Part shown: positions 7,805 through 15,361 of the stretch, one piece after another
How positions within the stretch are numbered: the stretch's first letter is position 1
How the letters are laid out: every line of letters begins with the position of its first letter
Assembly (NCBI RefSeq): GCF_017614965.1
Contig: NZ_WVUG01000060.1
Coordinates: forward strand, 1-36,087
Reading direction: 5' to 3'
DNA length: 36,087 bases
DNA from: Streptomyces griseorubiginosus
GTDB taxonomy: Bacteria; Actinomycetota; Actinomycetes; Streptomycetales; Streptomycetaceae
Notes under the pieces: generated by a model
Databases searched by the model: none
What the model was told of the DNA's origin: nothing
The model's input: the letters and a program-made list of their open reading frames with translations, nothing else
Translations under genes and position numbers: made by a program

Positions 7805-8952
7805 GACGAATAGGCGCTGTTCTCGTGGACGTAGTCGGCGGTGAGGTCGTTGGTCCAGATCGTGGCGGTCTCGGAGCCGGCGGCGAGGTCGGCGACGATG
7901 TGCACCTCGCGGTAGCGCATGTCGACCTTGTCGCGGTCCTCGCCCACACCGCCGTTCTTGCAGACCCAGACGCCGTTGATGGCGACGTTCAGCCGGTCCG
8001 GCTCGAAGGCGGCCTTGGTGGTGCCGATCGCGGAGAGCACGCGGCCCCAGTTGGGGTCCTCGCCGTGGATGGCGCACTTGAGGAGGTTGTTGCGGGCGAT
8101 GGCGCGGCCCACCTCGACGGCGTCGTCCTCGCTCGCGGCACCCACGACCTCGACCCTGATGTCCTTGCTGGCGCCCTCGGCGTCCCGGATCAGCTGCTGT
8201 CCGAGGTCGTCGCAGACGGCACGCACGGCCTCGGCGAACTCCTCGTACTCCGGGGTCACTTCGGCGGAGCCGCTGGCCAGCAGCAGCACGGTGTCGTTGG
8301 TGGACATGCAGCCGTCGGAGTCGACGCGGTCGAAGGTCGTGCGGGTCGCGGCCCGCAGCGCCCTGTCCAGTACGTCGTCGTCGAGTGCCGCGTCCGTGGT
8401 GAGGACGACCAGCATGGTGGCGAGGCCGGGGGCGAGCATGCCCGCGCCCTTGGCCATGCCGCCGACCGTCCAGCCGTCCTTCGTCACGACGGACGTCTTG
8501 TGGACGGTGTCGGTGGTCTTGATGGCGATGGCTGCCTTCTCGCCGCCGTGCTCGGAGAGTTGGGCGGCGGCCGTCTCGACTCCCGGGAGCAGCTTGTCCA
8601 TCGGGAGCAGGACGCCGATGAGGCCGGTCGAGCAGACCGCGACCTCGATCGCGCCCCGCCCCAGCACCTCGGCGGCCTTCTCGGCGGTCGCGTGCGTGTC
8701 CTGGAAGCCCTTGGGTCCCGTACACGCGTTGGCCCCACCGGAGTTGAGGACGACGGCGGAGACCTGGCCGCTCTTCAGGACCTGTTCGGACCACAGGACC
8801 GGCGCGGCCTTCACACGGTTGGAGGTGAAGACGCCGGCGGCGGCGCGGCGCGGACCGTTGTTGACCACGAGGGCCAGGTCCGGGTTGCCGTTCTCCTTGA
8901 TCCCGGCGGCGATGCCCGCCGCCGTGAATCCCTTGGCTGCCGTGACGCTCAA
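7801..8952 (-). CDS. argJ: Bifunctional ornithine acetyltransferase/N-acetylglutamate synthase ArgJ
   Basis: A 383-residue ArgJ that recycles the acetyl group from N-acetylornithine to glutamate and may also make N-acetylglutamate. The self-cleavage site is visible as KGAGMLAPGLA followed by Thr179, the new N-terminal nucleophile of the beta chain. The best start is a TTG at 8952 that overlaps the argC TGA stop, with GGAG about 7 nt upstream. It gives the N-terminus MSVTAAKGFTAAGIAAG, as expected for the family. No ATG or GTG fits. The gene joins argC and argB by overlaps. Confidence 0.95.
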   Translation of the reverse strand: MSVTAAKGFTAAGIAAGIKENGNPDLALVVNNGPRRAAAGVFTSNRVKAAPVLWSEQVLKSGQVSAVVLNSGGANACTGPKGFQDTHATAEKAAEVLGRGAIEVAVCSTGLIGVLLPMDKLLPGVETAAAQLSEHGGEKAAIAIKTTDTVHKTSVVTKDGWTVGGMAKGAGMLAPGLATMLVVLTTDAALDDDVLDRALRAATRTTFDRVDSDGCMSTNDTVLLLASGSAEVTPEYEEFAEAVRAVCDDLGQQLIRDAEGASKDIRVEVVGAASEDDAVEVGRAIARNNLLKCAIHGEDPNWGRVLSAIGTTKAAFEPDRLNVAINGVWVCKNGGVGEDRDKVDMRYREVHIVADLAAGSETATIWTNDLTADYVHENSAYSS

Positions 8953-9977
8953 GGTGCGACTCCGATCGTGGAAAGCCCCGTGGTCTCGTCGAGACCCAGG
9001 GCGAGGTTCATGCTCTGGACGGCACCGCCCGCGGTGCCCTTGGTCAGGTTGTCGATGGCGCTGATCGCGATGATGCGGCCGGCGGCCTCGTCGTACGCGA
9101 CCTGCACCTGAACGGCGTTGGAACCGTGGACGGACGCCGTGGCGGGCCACTGGTCCTCGGGCAGCAGGTGGACGAAGGGCTCGTCGGCGTAGGCCTTCTC
9201 GTAGGCGGCGCGGACGGACTCCGCCGTCGCTCCGGCGACCGCCTTGGCGCTGCACGTGGCGAGGATGCCGCGGGACATCGGCGCGAGGGTCGGCGTGAAG
9301 GAGACGGAGACCCGCTCCCCCGCGGCCGCGCTGAGGTTCTGGACGATCTCCGGGGTGTGCCGGTGGCCGCCGCCGACGCCGTACGGCGACATGGAGCCCA
9401 TGACCTCGCTGCCCAGCAGATGCGGCTTGGGCGTCTTGCCGGCGCCGGAGGTGCCGGAGGCGGCGACGATCACGGCCTCGTTCTCGGCGAGGGAGGCGGC
9501 GTAGGCCGGGAAGAGGGCCAGCGAGGCGGCCGTCGGGTAGCAACCGGGTACCGCGATGCGCTTGGACCCCGTGAGCGCGGCGCGGGCACCCGGCAGTTCG
9601 GGGAGGCCGTAGGGCCAGGTCCCGGCGTGCGCGGAGCCGTAGAACCGCTCCCAGTCGGCCGGGTCCTCGAGCCGGAAGTCGGCGCCCATGTCCACGACCA
9701 GGACGTCCGGGCCGAGCTGTTCGGCGACGGCGGCGGACTGGCCGTGGGGCAGGGCGAGGAAGACGACGTCGTGGCCGGCGAGGACGTCGGCGGTGGTCTC
9801 CTCGAGCACCCGGCCGGCCAGCGGCAGCAGGTGCGGCTGGAGCGCGCCGAGCTTCTGGCCGGCGTTGGAGTTGCCGGTCAGGGCCCCGATCTCGACCTCG
9901 GGGTGCGTGAGCAGCAGACGCAGGAGCTCTCCGCCCGCGTATCCGCTCGCACCGGCCACCGCCGCACGTACCGCCAT
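8949..9977 (-). CDS. argC: N-acetyl-gamma-glutamyl-phosphate reductase ArgC
   Basis: A 342-residue NADPH-dependent reductase for the third step of arginine synthesis. It has the Rossmann motif GASGYAGGE (9-17), catalytic Cys146 in PGCYPTA and the GGGHRHTPE histidine block. It is the first gene of the arg operon. The ATG at 9977 follows a very strong GGAGGAGG (complement of 9983-9990), and the ArgR-type promoter-operator lies just upstream. Confidence 0.97.
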   Translation of the reverse strand: MAVRAAVAGASGYAGGELLRLLLTHPEVEIGALTGNSNAGQKLGALQPHLLPLAGRVLEETTADVLAGHDVVFLALPHGQSAAVAEQLGPDVLVVDMGADFRLEDPADWERFYGSAHAGTWPYGLPELPGARAALTGSKRIAVPGCYPTAASLALFPAYAASLAENEAVIVAASGTSGAGKTPKPHLLGSEVMGSMSPYGVGGGHRHTPEIVQNLSAAAGERVSVSFTPTLAPMSRGILATCSAKAVAGATAESVRAAYEKAYADEPFVHLLPEDQWPATASVHGSNAVQVQVAYDEAAGRIIAISAIDNLTKGTAGGAVQSMNLALGLDETTGLSTIGVAP

Positions 9978-9997
9978 GTCATCCTCCTCCTGGATGG

Positions 9998-10030
9998 CAT
10001 GACTATACGTTTCTCTGCACGTTTATGCAA
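9998..10030 (-). promoter_or_regulatory. argC promoter with overlapping ARG boxes
   Basis: Read on the minus strand there is a TTGCAT -35 (10030-10025), exactly 17 bp, then a TATAGT -10 (10007-10002). The -35 side is part of the imperfect palindrome TGCACGTTTATGCA (10016-10029), which resembles half of an ARG box. A second, weaker box overlaps the -10 (9998-10013). ArgR bound here would block polymerase. The site also covers the stop codon of the upstream gtrA-like gene, so the arg promoter is embedded in the end of another operon. Promoter elements are seen directly; ArgR binding is inferred from the context. Confidence 0.75.
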
Positions 10031-10430
10031 TCCGGCTGGGCTCCGCCTCCACCAGGGCGTTCTCCGCCTTCGGCAGCATGATCCAGCGCGAGACGACGAA
10101 GGTGATCGGGATCGCCGCCATGGAGGCGATCAGCGGGGCGTACCGGCTGCCGAGGCCCAGGAGGTCGACGAGCACGTAGACCCCCACCGTGGTGACCACG
10201 AAGTTCGCGGCATTGGTGAGGGGGAACAGCAGGAATTTCCGCCAGGTGGGCCGCGTCCGGTAGGTGAACCTCGCGTTCAGGAAAAAGGAGCCGACCATGC
10301 TGAGCGCGGTCGCCAGAATATGGGCGAGAAGATAAGGGAAACGCGGGAGGAACAGCAGGTAAAAACCGTAGTACGTGCCGGTGTTCACCACGCCTATGAC
10401 GGCGAAGGTCAGCATCTGCCGAGAGATCAC
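10023..10430 (-). CDS. GtrA-like membrane protein (putative lipid-sugar flippase)
   Basis: A 135-residue protein with four predicted membrane helices, typical of the GtrA/GtcA family, which flips or helps present polyprenyl-phosphate sugars across the membrane. N-terminal MLTFAVIGVVNTGTYYGFY, the NARFTY segment and a C-terminal VVSRWIML match the family. The preferred start is GTG at 10430, which overlaps the stop of the upstream glycosyltransferase gene. ATG at 10415 is the alternative. Several codons are unusually AT-rich for this genome (TTT, CCT, TAT, CTT, ATT), and the DNA is softer than its neighbours. It completes the GT2-GtrA-YfhO trio. Confidence 0.88.
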   Translation of the reverse strand: MISRQMLTFAVIGVVNTGTYYGFYLLFLPRFPYLLAHILATALSMVGSFFLNARFTYRTRPTWRKFLLFPLTNAANFVVTTVGVYVLVDLLGLGSRYAPLIASMAAIPITFVVSRWIMLPKAENALVEAEPSRIA

Positions 10431-11377
10431 GGAATGAGGTCTTTCGCTCGTTTCACGTTGGTCGCCTTCACCAGGAAGTGCGGACGTCCCTTGACCTCGT
10501 AGTAGATCCGCCCGGTGTACTCCCCGATCACGCCCAGCATGATCATCTGTACTCCGGCGAGTCCGGTGAGGGCCGTGATGATGGTGACATAGCCGGGCGT
10601 CGACACGCCGTTGATGATGGCGGCGCCCACGATCCACGCGGTGTACGCGGCCGCGCACAGCAGCAGGGCGAATCCGAGGTGCAGGGCGGCGCGCAGCGGA
10701 CGGTTGTTGAAGGAGATCAGTCCGTCCAGGCCGTAGTTGAGCAGGCTGCGCATGCTCCAGGAGCTGCGGCCGGCCTCGCGGACGGCGTTCTCGTAGTCGA
10801 AGGTGGTGCTGGGGAAGCCGACCCAGGCGAACAGGCCCTTGGAGAAGCGGTTGTACTCGGTGAGGTCCACCACCGCGTCCACCACGCGCCGCGACAGCAG
10901 CCGGAAGTCGCCCACGCCGTCCTTGAGCTCGACGTCCACGAGGCGGTTCACGAGCCGGTAGTACAGACGCGCGGTGAGGGTGCGGGTGAAGCGGTCGCCG
11001 GTGCGGGTGCGGCGGGCGATGACCTGGTCGTAGCCCTCGGCGCGCAGCTCGATCATGCGCTTGATGAGCTCCGGCGGGTGCTGGAGGTCGGAGTCCATGA
11101 CGACCACGCAGTCGCCGGACGCGTGGCGCAGACCGGCGAGCAGGGCCGCCTCCTTGCCGAAGTTGCGGCTGAAGGACACGTACCGCACCCGGGCGTCGAG
11201 GTCGGCCAGCTTCTCCAGGACCAGGAGCGTGCGGTCGCGGCTGCCGTCGTCGACGTAGACGAACTCCATGTCGTGGCCGAGCGGCAGCAGGTCCTCCGCG
11301 ACCTTCTGGACCGCCTCGTGGAAGCGTTCTATGACGTCTTCCTCGTTGTAGCAGGGCGCGACGATCGATATGAGCAT
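10427..11377 (-). CDS. GT2 family polyprenyl-phosphate glycosyltransferase (DPM1/CsbB-like)
   Basis: A 316-residue enzyme that probably transfers a sugar from a nucleotide donor to undecaprenyl phosphate on the cytoplasmic face. The GT-A domain begins VAPCYNEED and has YVDDGSRD and the DSDLQHPP metal-binding segment. A conserved R-RTRTGDRF stretch follows. Two C-terminal membrane helices (about 225-250 and 265-285) anchor it. The ATG is at 11377 after a GGGGGA stretch. It lies 23 bp after the YfhO-like gene and overlaps the GtrA gene. The sugar cannot be told from sequence. The same frame stays open far upstream across the YfhO gene, and that extension is a shadow. Confidence 0.92.
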   Translation of the reverse strand: MLISIVAPCYNEEDVIERFHEAVQKVAEDLLPLGHDMEFVYVDDGSRDRTLLVLEKLADLDARVRYVSFSRNFGKEAALLAGLRHASGDCVVVMDSDLQHPPELIKRMIELRAEGYDQVIARRTRTGDRFTRTLTARLYYRLVNRLVDVELKDGVGDFRLLSRRVVDAVVDLTEYNRFSKGLFAWVGFPSTTFDYENAVREAGRSSWSMRSLLNYGLDGLISFNNRPLRAALHLGFALLLCAAAYTAWIVGAAIINGVSTPGYVTIITALTGLAGVQMIMLGVIGEYTGRIYYEVKGRPHFLVKATNVKRAKDLIP

Positions 11378-11400
11378 TGGGTTTTCCCCCTGAGTGCGGG

Positions 11401-14016
11401 TCAGAGTGCGCCGGACACGCGCTCGCGCGGCCGGATCGTGGCGGACGAGGAGGGCTCGGGGGTACGCCGTCGGCGGACGGCGGTGAGGACGCCGAGCAGG
11501 GCCAGGGTCAGCAGCGAGGCCGCCCCGACGACCGTGCCGAGCCGCAGCCCGGGCGGACGGAAGGTGCAGGTGAGGCTGGTCGATTCGCCGTCGAGCGGGA
11601 CGGCGATCAGACCGTGGAACTCCTTGGCCGGCTGGGCGTCGCCGCCGCCCGCCGCGCAGCGCCAGCCCGCGATGCGGGGCGCCGCGACCACGGCGGTTCC
11701 CTTGCTGCCCGCGGGGAGTTCCGCGTGGATCGTGCCGTCGGAGACGGTGACCCGGGTGGCGCCGGTGGCCTTGAGGTGGTCGACGGCGGAGCGCAGCCGC
11801 TCGGTGTCCAGGCAGCCCAGGGCGCCGTCCGGGACGAGACCGGGCCGGTTGGGGGTCAGGGTGATGCGCAGCCGCCCGGACGAGGGGACCTGTCCGAGCG
11901 GCTCCATGGCGGCGCGGTTGCGGGGATACAGCGAGCGGAAGCGTGCGGTGTCCCCGCCCAGCCGCGCGGTGCCGGAGAAGCGGGGGGCCCAGAGGTAGGC
12001 CTGGCTGCCGGCCGGGCAGCGGGCGGTGATCACCGGCCTCTTCGCGGCGCTCCCGGAGCCCACCTGGCCGCCCTGGACCGGCTGCCCGGAGTCGTCCCGC
12101 AGGGTGATCGGGGGGACGGTGTAGACGCGGGAGCCCAGCAGCAGCTCCTGGTTGCGGTACGGCGACTCGCCGAAGCCGCCGGCGGCCGCGGCGGAGGGCC
12201 GTACCGTCACCAGCGGCGGTACGGCCTCCCGGGAGACGGTCGGTGCGGTGCCGTCCCGCGGGAACCAGTCCTGGTGCGGGTCGGGCGGTGAATGCACCCG
12301 GGCGCCGATCGAGAAGATCGCGTCGGTCACGGCGTTGTCCAGGCTCTGCAGGCTGCGGCCGCGGGAGGTCCAGCCGCCGCCGAGGGCGGTGAGCGTGCGG
12401 CTGAGGACGTCCGAGGTGAGGCTGCTGTAGTACTGGGCGCCCTGGCCGCCGACCAGCATCGGATCGTTGGCGACGGTCTGCTCGCGTCCGGCGTCGGTGC
12501 GGTACGCCGGCCAGTCGTCCGTCTGCGCGATCAGCTCCGACTGCCGCTCCTGCCGCTGTCCCCAGGGCGCGTAGTTGTCCATGTGCCGCAGCCGCTGCCG
12601 GGAGGCGTCGGCGAAGGTGGCCATGGCCTCGCCGAACTGGCCGCCGAACAGCAGGGCTACGGCGAGGACGGTGAACGCGGTACGCAGTCCGCGCCTGGCG
12701 GTCGTGTCGGAGGCGGTGTCCGCGAGCCGCAGCAGGACCAGTCCGCCCAGCGCGCCGACGACGGCGAGTGACAGCACCACCCAGGTGAGGTGCTGCACCA
12801 GGGCGCTCCGGCTCGCGACGGCGGTGATCAGCGCCAGCAGACCGGTCGCCGCGCCCAGAGCACGCCAGTCCGGCGGTCCGTACGACAGCGCGTGCCAGGC
12901 GGCGACCACCACCAGGCCGCACAGCACGAACGCCTGCCGGTACGGGCTGCCCTGCGGGGTGGCGAAGGCGTGCCAGACCAGATGGGTCGGCTCCCACTGC
13001 AGCGACAGCGTCACCGCGACGACCAGTGCCGTCCAGGCGACGCGCACGCGCACCGGGACCGCCCGGTGGAAGGGCAGGGCGAGGGCGAGCAGAAGGGCCG
13101 CGGTGCCCGCGTAGAGCGCGGGACTGCCGAAGGTGTACGTCGTCGGCAGCAGCCGTGCCAGCAGGTCCTCCGTCGACACGGGCGTGAAGTGCACGACCCG
13201 GCCGGGGTAGGCGTGCTTGGTGCCGAAGTAGATGACCGTCACCAGCGGGGCGGCCAGGCCCACGCCCAGCGCGACGGTGGCGGCGGCGCGGCCCGCGGCC
13301 CGCAGCCGCTGCCTGCGCGAGAGGTCGGACAGCCACAGCCTGAGCAGCAGCACCAGACCGGCGGCGAGGGTGGCCATGTAGGCGGTGTAGAAGTTGGCGA
13401 TCCACGCCTCCGTCACCACCAGCATGCCCAGCAGCGGCCGACGGCGCCGCAGCGTCCACTCGCCGACCAGGCAGAACAGCGGCAGCGCGATCAGGCCGTC
13501 GAGCCACATCGGGTTGTACGAGGCGACGGCCACGCTCCAGCCGCACAGCCCGTACGAGGCGCCCAGCAGCCCCGCCGCCCACCAGCGCCCAGACCGCAGG
13601 CTCAGCAGCAGCCAGGCCATGGCGGCGCCGGCGGTGGCCGTCTTCAGCACGGTGATCACGTACACCGCGAGGTCGATCTCGTGCCGCGGGAAGACGCCGA
13701 CGAGCAGGGCGAACGGGCTGCTGAGGTAGGTGCCGAGGTCGGGCAGGAAGCTGGAGCCGAAGCCGGACTGCCAGTTGATGAAGAGGCCGCCGTCGGCCTT
13801 GCCGTGCAGCAGGTCCCACAGGTGGGCGTGGAAGGGTACGTACTGGTTGCCGAGGTCGTTGACGTCGCGGGTGCGGGGTCCGAAGGGGTAGCTGCGGGCC
13901 GCCGCGTCGGCCACGCAGAACACGGCGGTGGTGAGGACCGCCGCGAGCAGCGCGGCGGCCCCCCTGGTCCTGAAACGGCCGCCCGAAACGGCTTTGGACA
14001 GGGTCGAGCGGCTCAT
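11401..14016 (-). CDS. YfhO-family polytopic membrane protein (GT-C glycosyltransferase)
   Basis: An 871-residue protein with about a dozen membrane helices in the first 450 residues, then a large extracytoplasmic region (about 460-830), a final helix and a basic tail. The N-terminal block TRDVNDLGNQYVPFHAHLWD, just after helix 1, corresponds to the acidic first outer loop used for catalysis in GT-C enzymes. In Bacillus and Listeria, YfhO proteins transfer a lipid-linked sugar made by a GT2 and flipped by a GtrA protein to an envelope polymer. All three proteins are encoded in order here. The ATG at 14016 has GGAG 9 nt upstream. The acceptor in this organism is unknown. Confidence 0.88.
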   Translation of the reverse strand: MSRSTLSKAVSGGRFRTRGAAALLAAVLTTAVFCVADAAARSYPFGPRTRDVNDLGNQYVPFHAHLWDLLHGKADGGLFINWQSGFGSSFLPDLGTYLSSPFALLVGVFPRHEIDLAVYVITVLKTATAGAAMAWLLLSLRSGRWWAAGLLGASYGLCGWSVAVASYNPMWLDGLIALPLFCLVGEWTLRRRRPLLGMLVVTEAWIANFYTAYMATLAAGLVLLLRLWLSDLSRRQRLRAAGRAAATVALGVGLAAPLVTVIYFGTKHAYPGRVVHFTPVSTEDLLARLLPTTYTFGSPALYAGTAALLLALALPFHRAVPVRVRVAWTALVVAVTLSLQWEPTHLVWHAFATPQGSPYRQAFVLCGLVVVAAWHALSYGPPDWRALGAATGLLALITAVASRSALVQHLTWVVLSLAVVGALGGLVLLRLADTASDTTARRGLRTAFTVLAVALLFGGQFGEAMATFADASRQRLRHMDNYAPWGQRQERQSELIAQTDDWPAYRTDAGREQTVANDPMLVGGQGAQYYSSLTSDVLSRTLTALGGGWTSRGRSLQSLDNAVTDAIFSIGARVHSPPDPHQDWFPRDGTAPTVSREAVPPLVTVRPSAAAAGGFGESPYRNQELLLGSRVYTVPPITLRDDSGQPVQGGQVGSGSAAKRPVITARCPAGSQAYLWAPRFSGTARLGGDTARFRSLYPRNRAAMEPLGQVPSSGRLRITLTPNRPGLVPDGALGCLDTERLRSAVDHLKATGATRVTVSDGTIHAELPAGSKGTAVVAAPRIAGWRCAAGGGDAQPAKEFHGLIAVPLDGESTSLTCTFRPPGLRLGTVVGAASLLTLALLGVLTAVRRRRTPEPSSSATIRPRERVSGAL

Positions 14017-14080
14017 TCCTTGGTACTCCCCGCGGGTTATCGATTCGACGGCTTAGACGGTCCACGAATGCGATCGGTTG

Positions 14081-14094
14081 TTCCGTACGCGGAA
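14081..14094. repeat. Short inverted repeat in the YfhO/DUF6314 intergenic region
   Basis: TTCCG-TACG-CGGAA is a perfect 14-bp inverted repeat 65 bp before the YfhO start, in an AT-richer divergent intergenic stretch (14017-14230). It may be an operator. No protein partner can be named. Confidence 0.3.
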
Positions 14095-14140
14095 AGAAAT
14101 CAAGCCGATTCCGAATGCCCCCTTCGGGTTTACGTATGGC

Positions 14141-14223
14141 TTGGTTAACAGCCGGGAAACGGTAATTTCCCGGCACGTAATTTAATGATGAATTCGCCGC
14201 GGAGCGGGCGGTGGGCGTAGGGT
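14141..14223 (+). promoter_or_regulatory. Promoter region of the DUF6314 gene with a hairpin operator
   Basis: TTGGTT (14141-14146), 16 bp, TAATTT (14163-14168) is a good promoter pair for the rightward gene. It is overlapped by a perfect inverted repeat GCCGGGAAA-CGGTAA-TTTCCCGGC at 14151-14174, which covers the spacer and the -10. A second -10-like TAGGGT (14218-14223) ends 7 nt before the ATG at 14231, the geometry of a leaderless start. The repeat is placed as a repressor operator rather than a terminator because both flanking genes point away from it. Confidence 0.45.
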
Positions 14224-14230
14224 CGCGGGC

Positions 14231-14683
14231 ATGGATGGACTGGGCGATTTCTGGCCCGTGGCGGACGCGCTGGGGTATCTGGCGGGGCGGTGGCGGGTCG
14301 ATCGGGTCGTGCGGGATCTCGTCGGTGGGGACGAGGGGCGCTTCGAAGGGGGCACCGCGTTCAGTCCGCTGGAGGGCGGTGGGCTGCTGCACCTCGAGGC
14401 CGGGACCTTCGTCTGGCAGGGGGTCGCGCGGCCCGCCGAGCGGACCCTGCGTTTCCTGCCGGGGAGCGCGCCGGGGACGGCCGATGTCCGCTTCGCTGAC
14501 GGGCGGCCCTTCCACGACCTGGATCTCACCACCGGCCGGCATGTGGCCGACCACCCCTGCGCGGCCGATCTCTACCGCGGTGAGTTCACCGTGCGGGACG
14601 CGGACCACTGGCGGACGGTGTGGCGGGTGGGCGGCCCGGTGAAGGACCTCGTGCTGACGACCGACTACGCCCGGGTCGGCTGA
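14231..14683 (+). CDS. DUF6314 family protein
   Basis: A 150-residue soluble protein of unknown function, probably of the actinobacterial DUF6314 group. It begins with the pattern WPVADALGYLAGRWRVDR. This is followed by alternating strands such as FVWQG, LRFLPG and FHDLDL, an H-x-C-x-x-DLY segment (HPCAADLYRG) and a C-terminal W-R-V-x-GP-KDLVL motif, suggesting a small beta-barrel or lipocalin-like fold. No ribosome site is evident, so a leaderless transcript is likely. Its 3' end overlaps the convergent phosphatase-like gene by 19 bp. Family assignment is from memory of the motif order. Confidence 0.7.
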   Translation: MDGLGDFWPVADALGYLAGRWRVDRVVRDLVGGDEGRFEGGTAFSPLEGGGLLHLEAGTFVWQGVARPAERTLRFLPGSAPGTADVRFADGRPFHDLDLTTGRHVADHPCAADLYRGEFTVRDADHWRTVWRVGGPVKDLVLTTDYARVG

Positions 14684-15258
14684 GCCGGCACTCCGTCGAA
14701 GCGGAGGTTCCAGCGCCAGGCGTGACCGGTGACGGTGGTCGTCGACAGGGGGCGGACGTCGATGTTCCAGTACGTGGACGGCGGCGCCTTCAGCGCGTAC
14801 ACCAGGGCGGCCCGGATGACGGACGGCTCGGCCACGGCGACGATCCGCCCACCGTCGTCGGCGGGCCGGGTGTCGAGCCAGTTGCCCACCCGGGAGATGA
14901 ACTCCACCAGCGACTCGCCCCCGTGCGGGACGGCACGCGGGTCGGCGAGCCAGGCGTCCACCGCCTCCGGCTCGCGGGCCATCGCCTCGCCCAGGGTCAG
15001 CCCCCGCCAGCGGCCCATGTCGCAGTCGCGCAACGCCAGCTGCACCAGGGGCGCGTACCCGAGGGCGTCGCCGGTGGCGCGGCTGCGGGGCGTGGGCGAG
15101 CAGTAGCGCAGCTCGGCCGCCGCCAGGGGGATCAGGTCCGGGGCGACGCGCAGCACCTCGTCCCACCCGGCCTGGTCGAGCGGCCGGTCGTCCTCGAAGC
15201 GCTCCGCGAGCAGCGGGGAGCTGCGCGCGGCGGCGACGAACGTGACCCGAAGTTGCAT
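14665..15258 (-). CDS. Degenerate histidine-phosphatase-family protein (probable pseudoenzyme)
   Basis: A 197-residue protein with the layout of the phosphoglycerate mutase-like histidine phosphatase family. It has RFEDDRPLDQAG, the YCSPTPRSRATGDALG block, LRDCDMGRWRGLT and PHGGES. The catalytic RHG near the N-terminus is replaced by AAR (FVAAARSSP), and the second catalytic His region (normally HGG-x-IR) reads VAEPSVIRAAL. Both catalytic histidines are therefore absent while the rest of the fold is intact, so it is more likely a binding or regulatory protein than a phosphatase. The start ATG at 15258 lacks a clear ribosome site. It overlaps the convergent DUF6314 gene. Confidence 0.8.
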   Translation of the reverse strand: MQLRVTFVAAARSSPLLAERFEDDRPLDQAGWDEVLRVAPDLIPLAAAELRYCSPTPRSRATGDALGYAPLVQLALRDCDMGRWRGLTLGEAMAREPEAVDAWLADPRAVPHGGESLVEFISRVGNWLDTRPADDGGRIVAVAEPSVIRAALVYALKAPPSTYWNIDVRPLSTTTVTGHAWRWNLRFDGVPAQPTRA

Positions 15259-15361
15259 GCGGCGATGGTGAGTCGCGAGAGTGCGCAGGTCAAGGGCTGT
15301 TGCGCGCGAGTGACCCAGGGTGGCCGAGAACTTACTTCAAGGTCAGGACCTGGCGGACATT

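Noticed and set aside
7805..8794. Upstream extension of the argB frame
   Set aside because: It runs through argJ with low-complexity translation. ATG 7804 gives the complete family length and the ATGA overlap.
14211..14642. Alternative 143-codon frame over the DUF6314 gene
   Set aside because: It is Trp/Arg/Gly-rich, has no family features and lies out of frame with the recognisable DUF6314 protein.
10427..15166. Very long open frame of 1579 codons on the minus strand
   Set aside because: Only the last 316 codons (from 11377) have protein features. The rest is an out-of-frame, Arg/Pro/Gly-rich shadow of the YfhO-like gene and of neighbouring DNA, as expected at this GC content.
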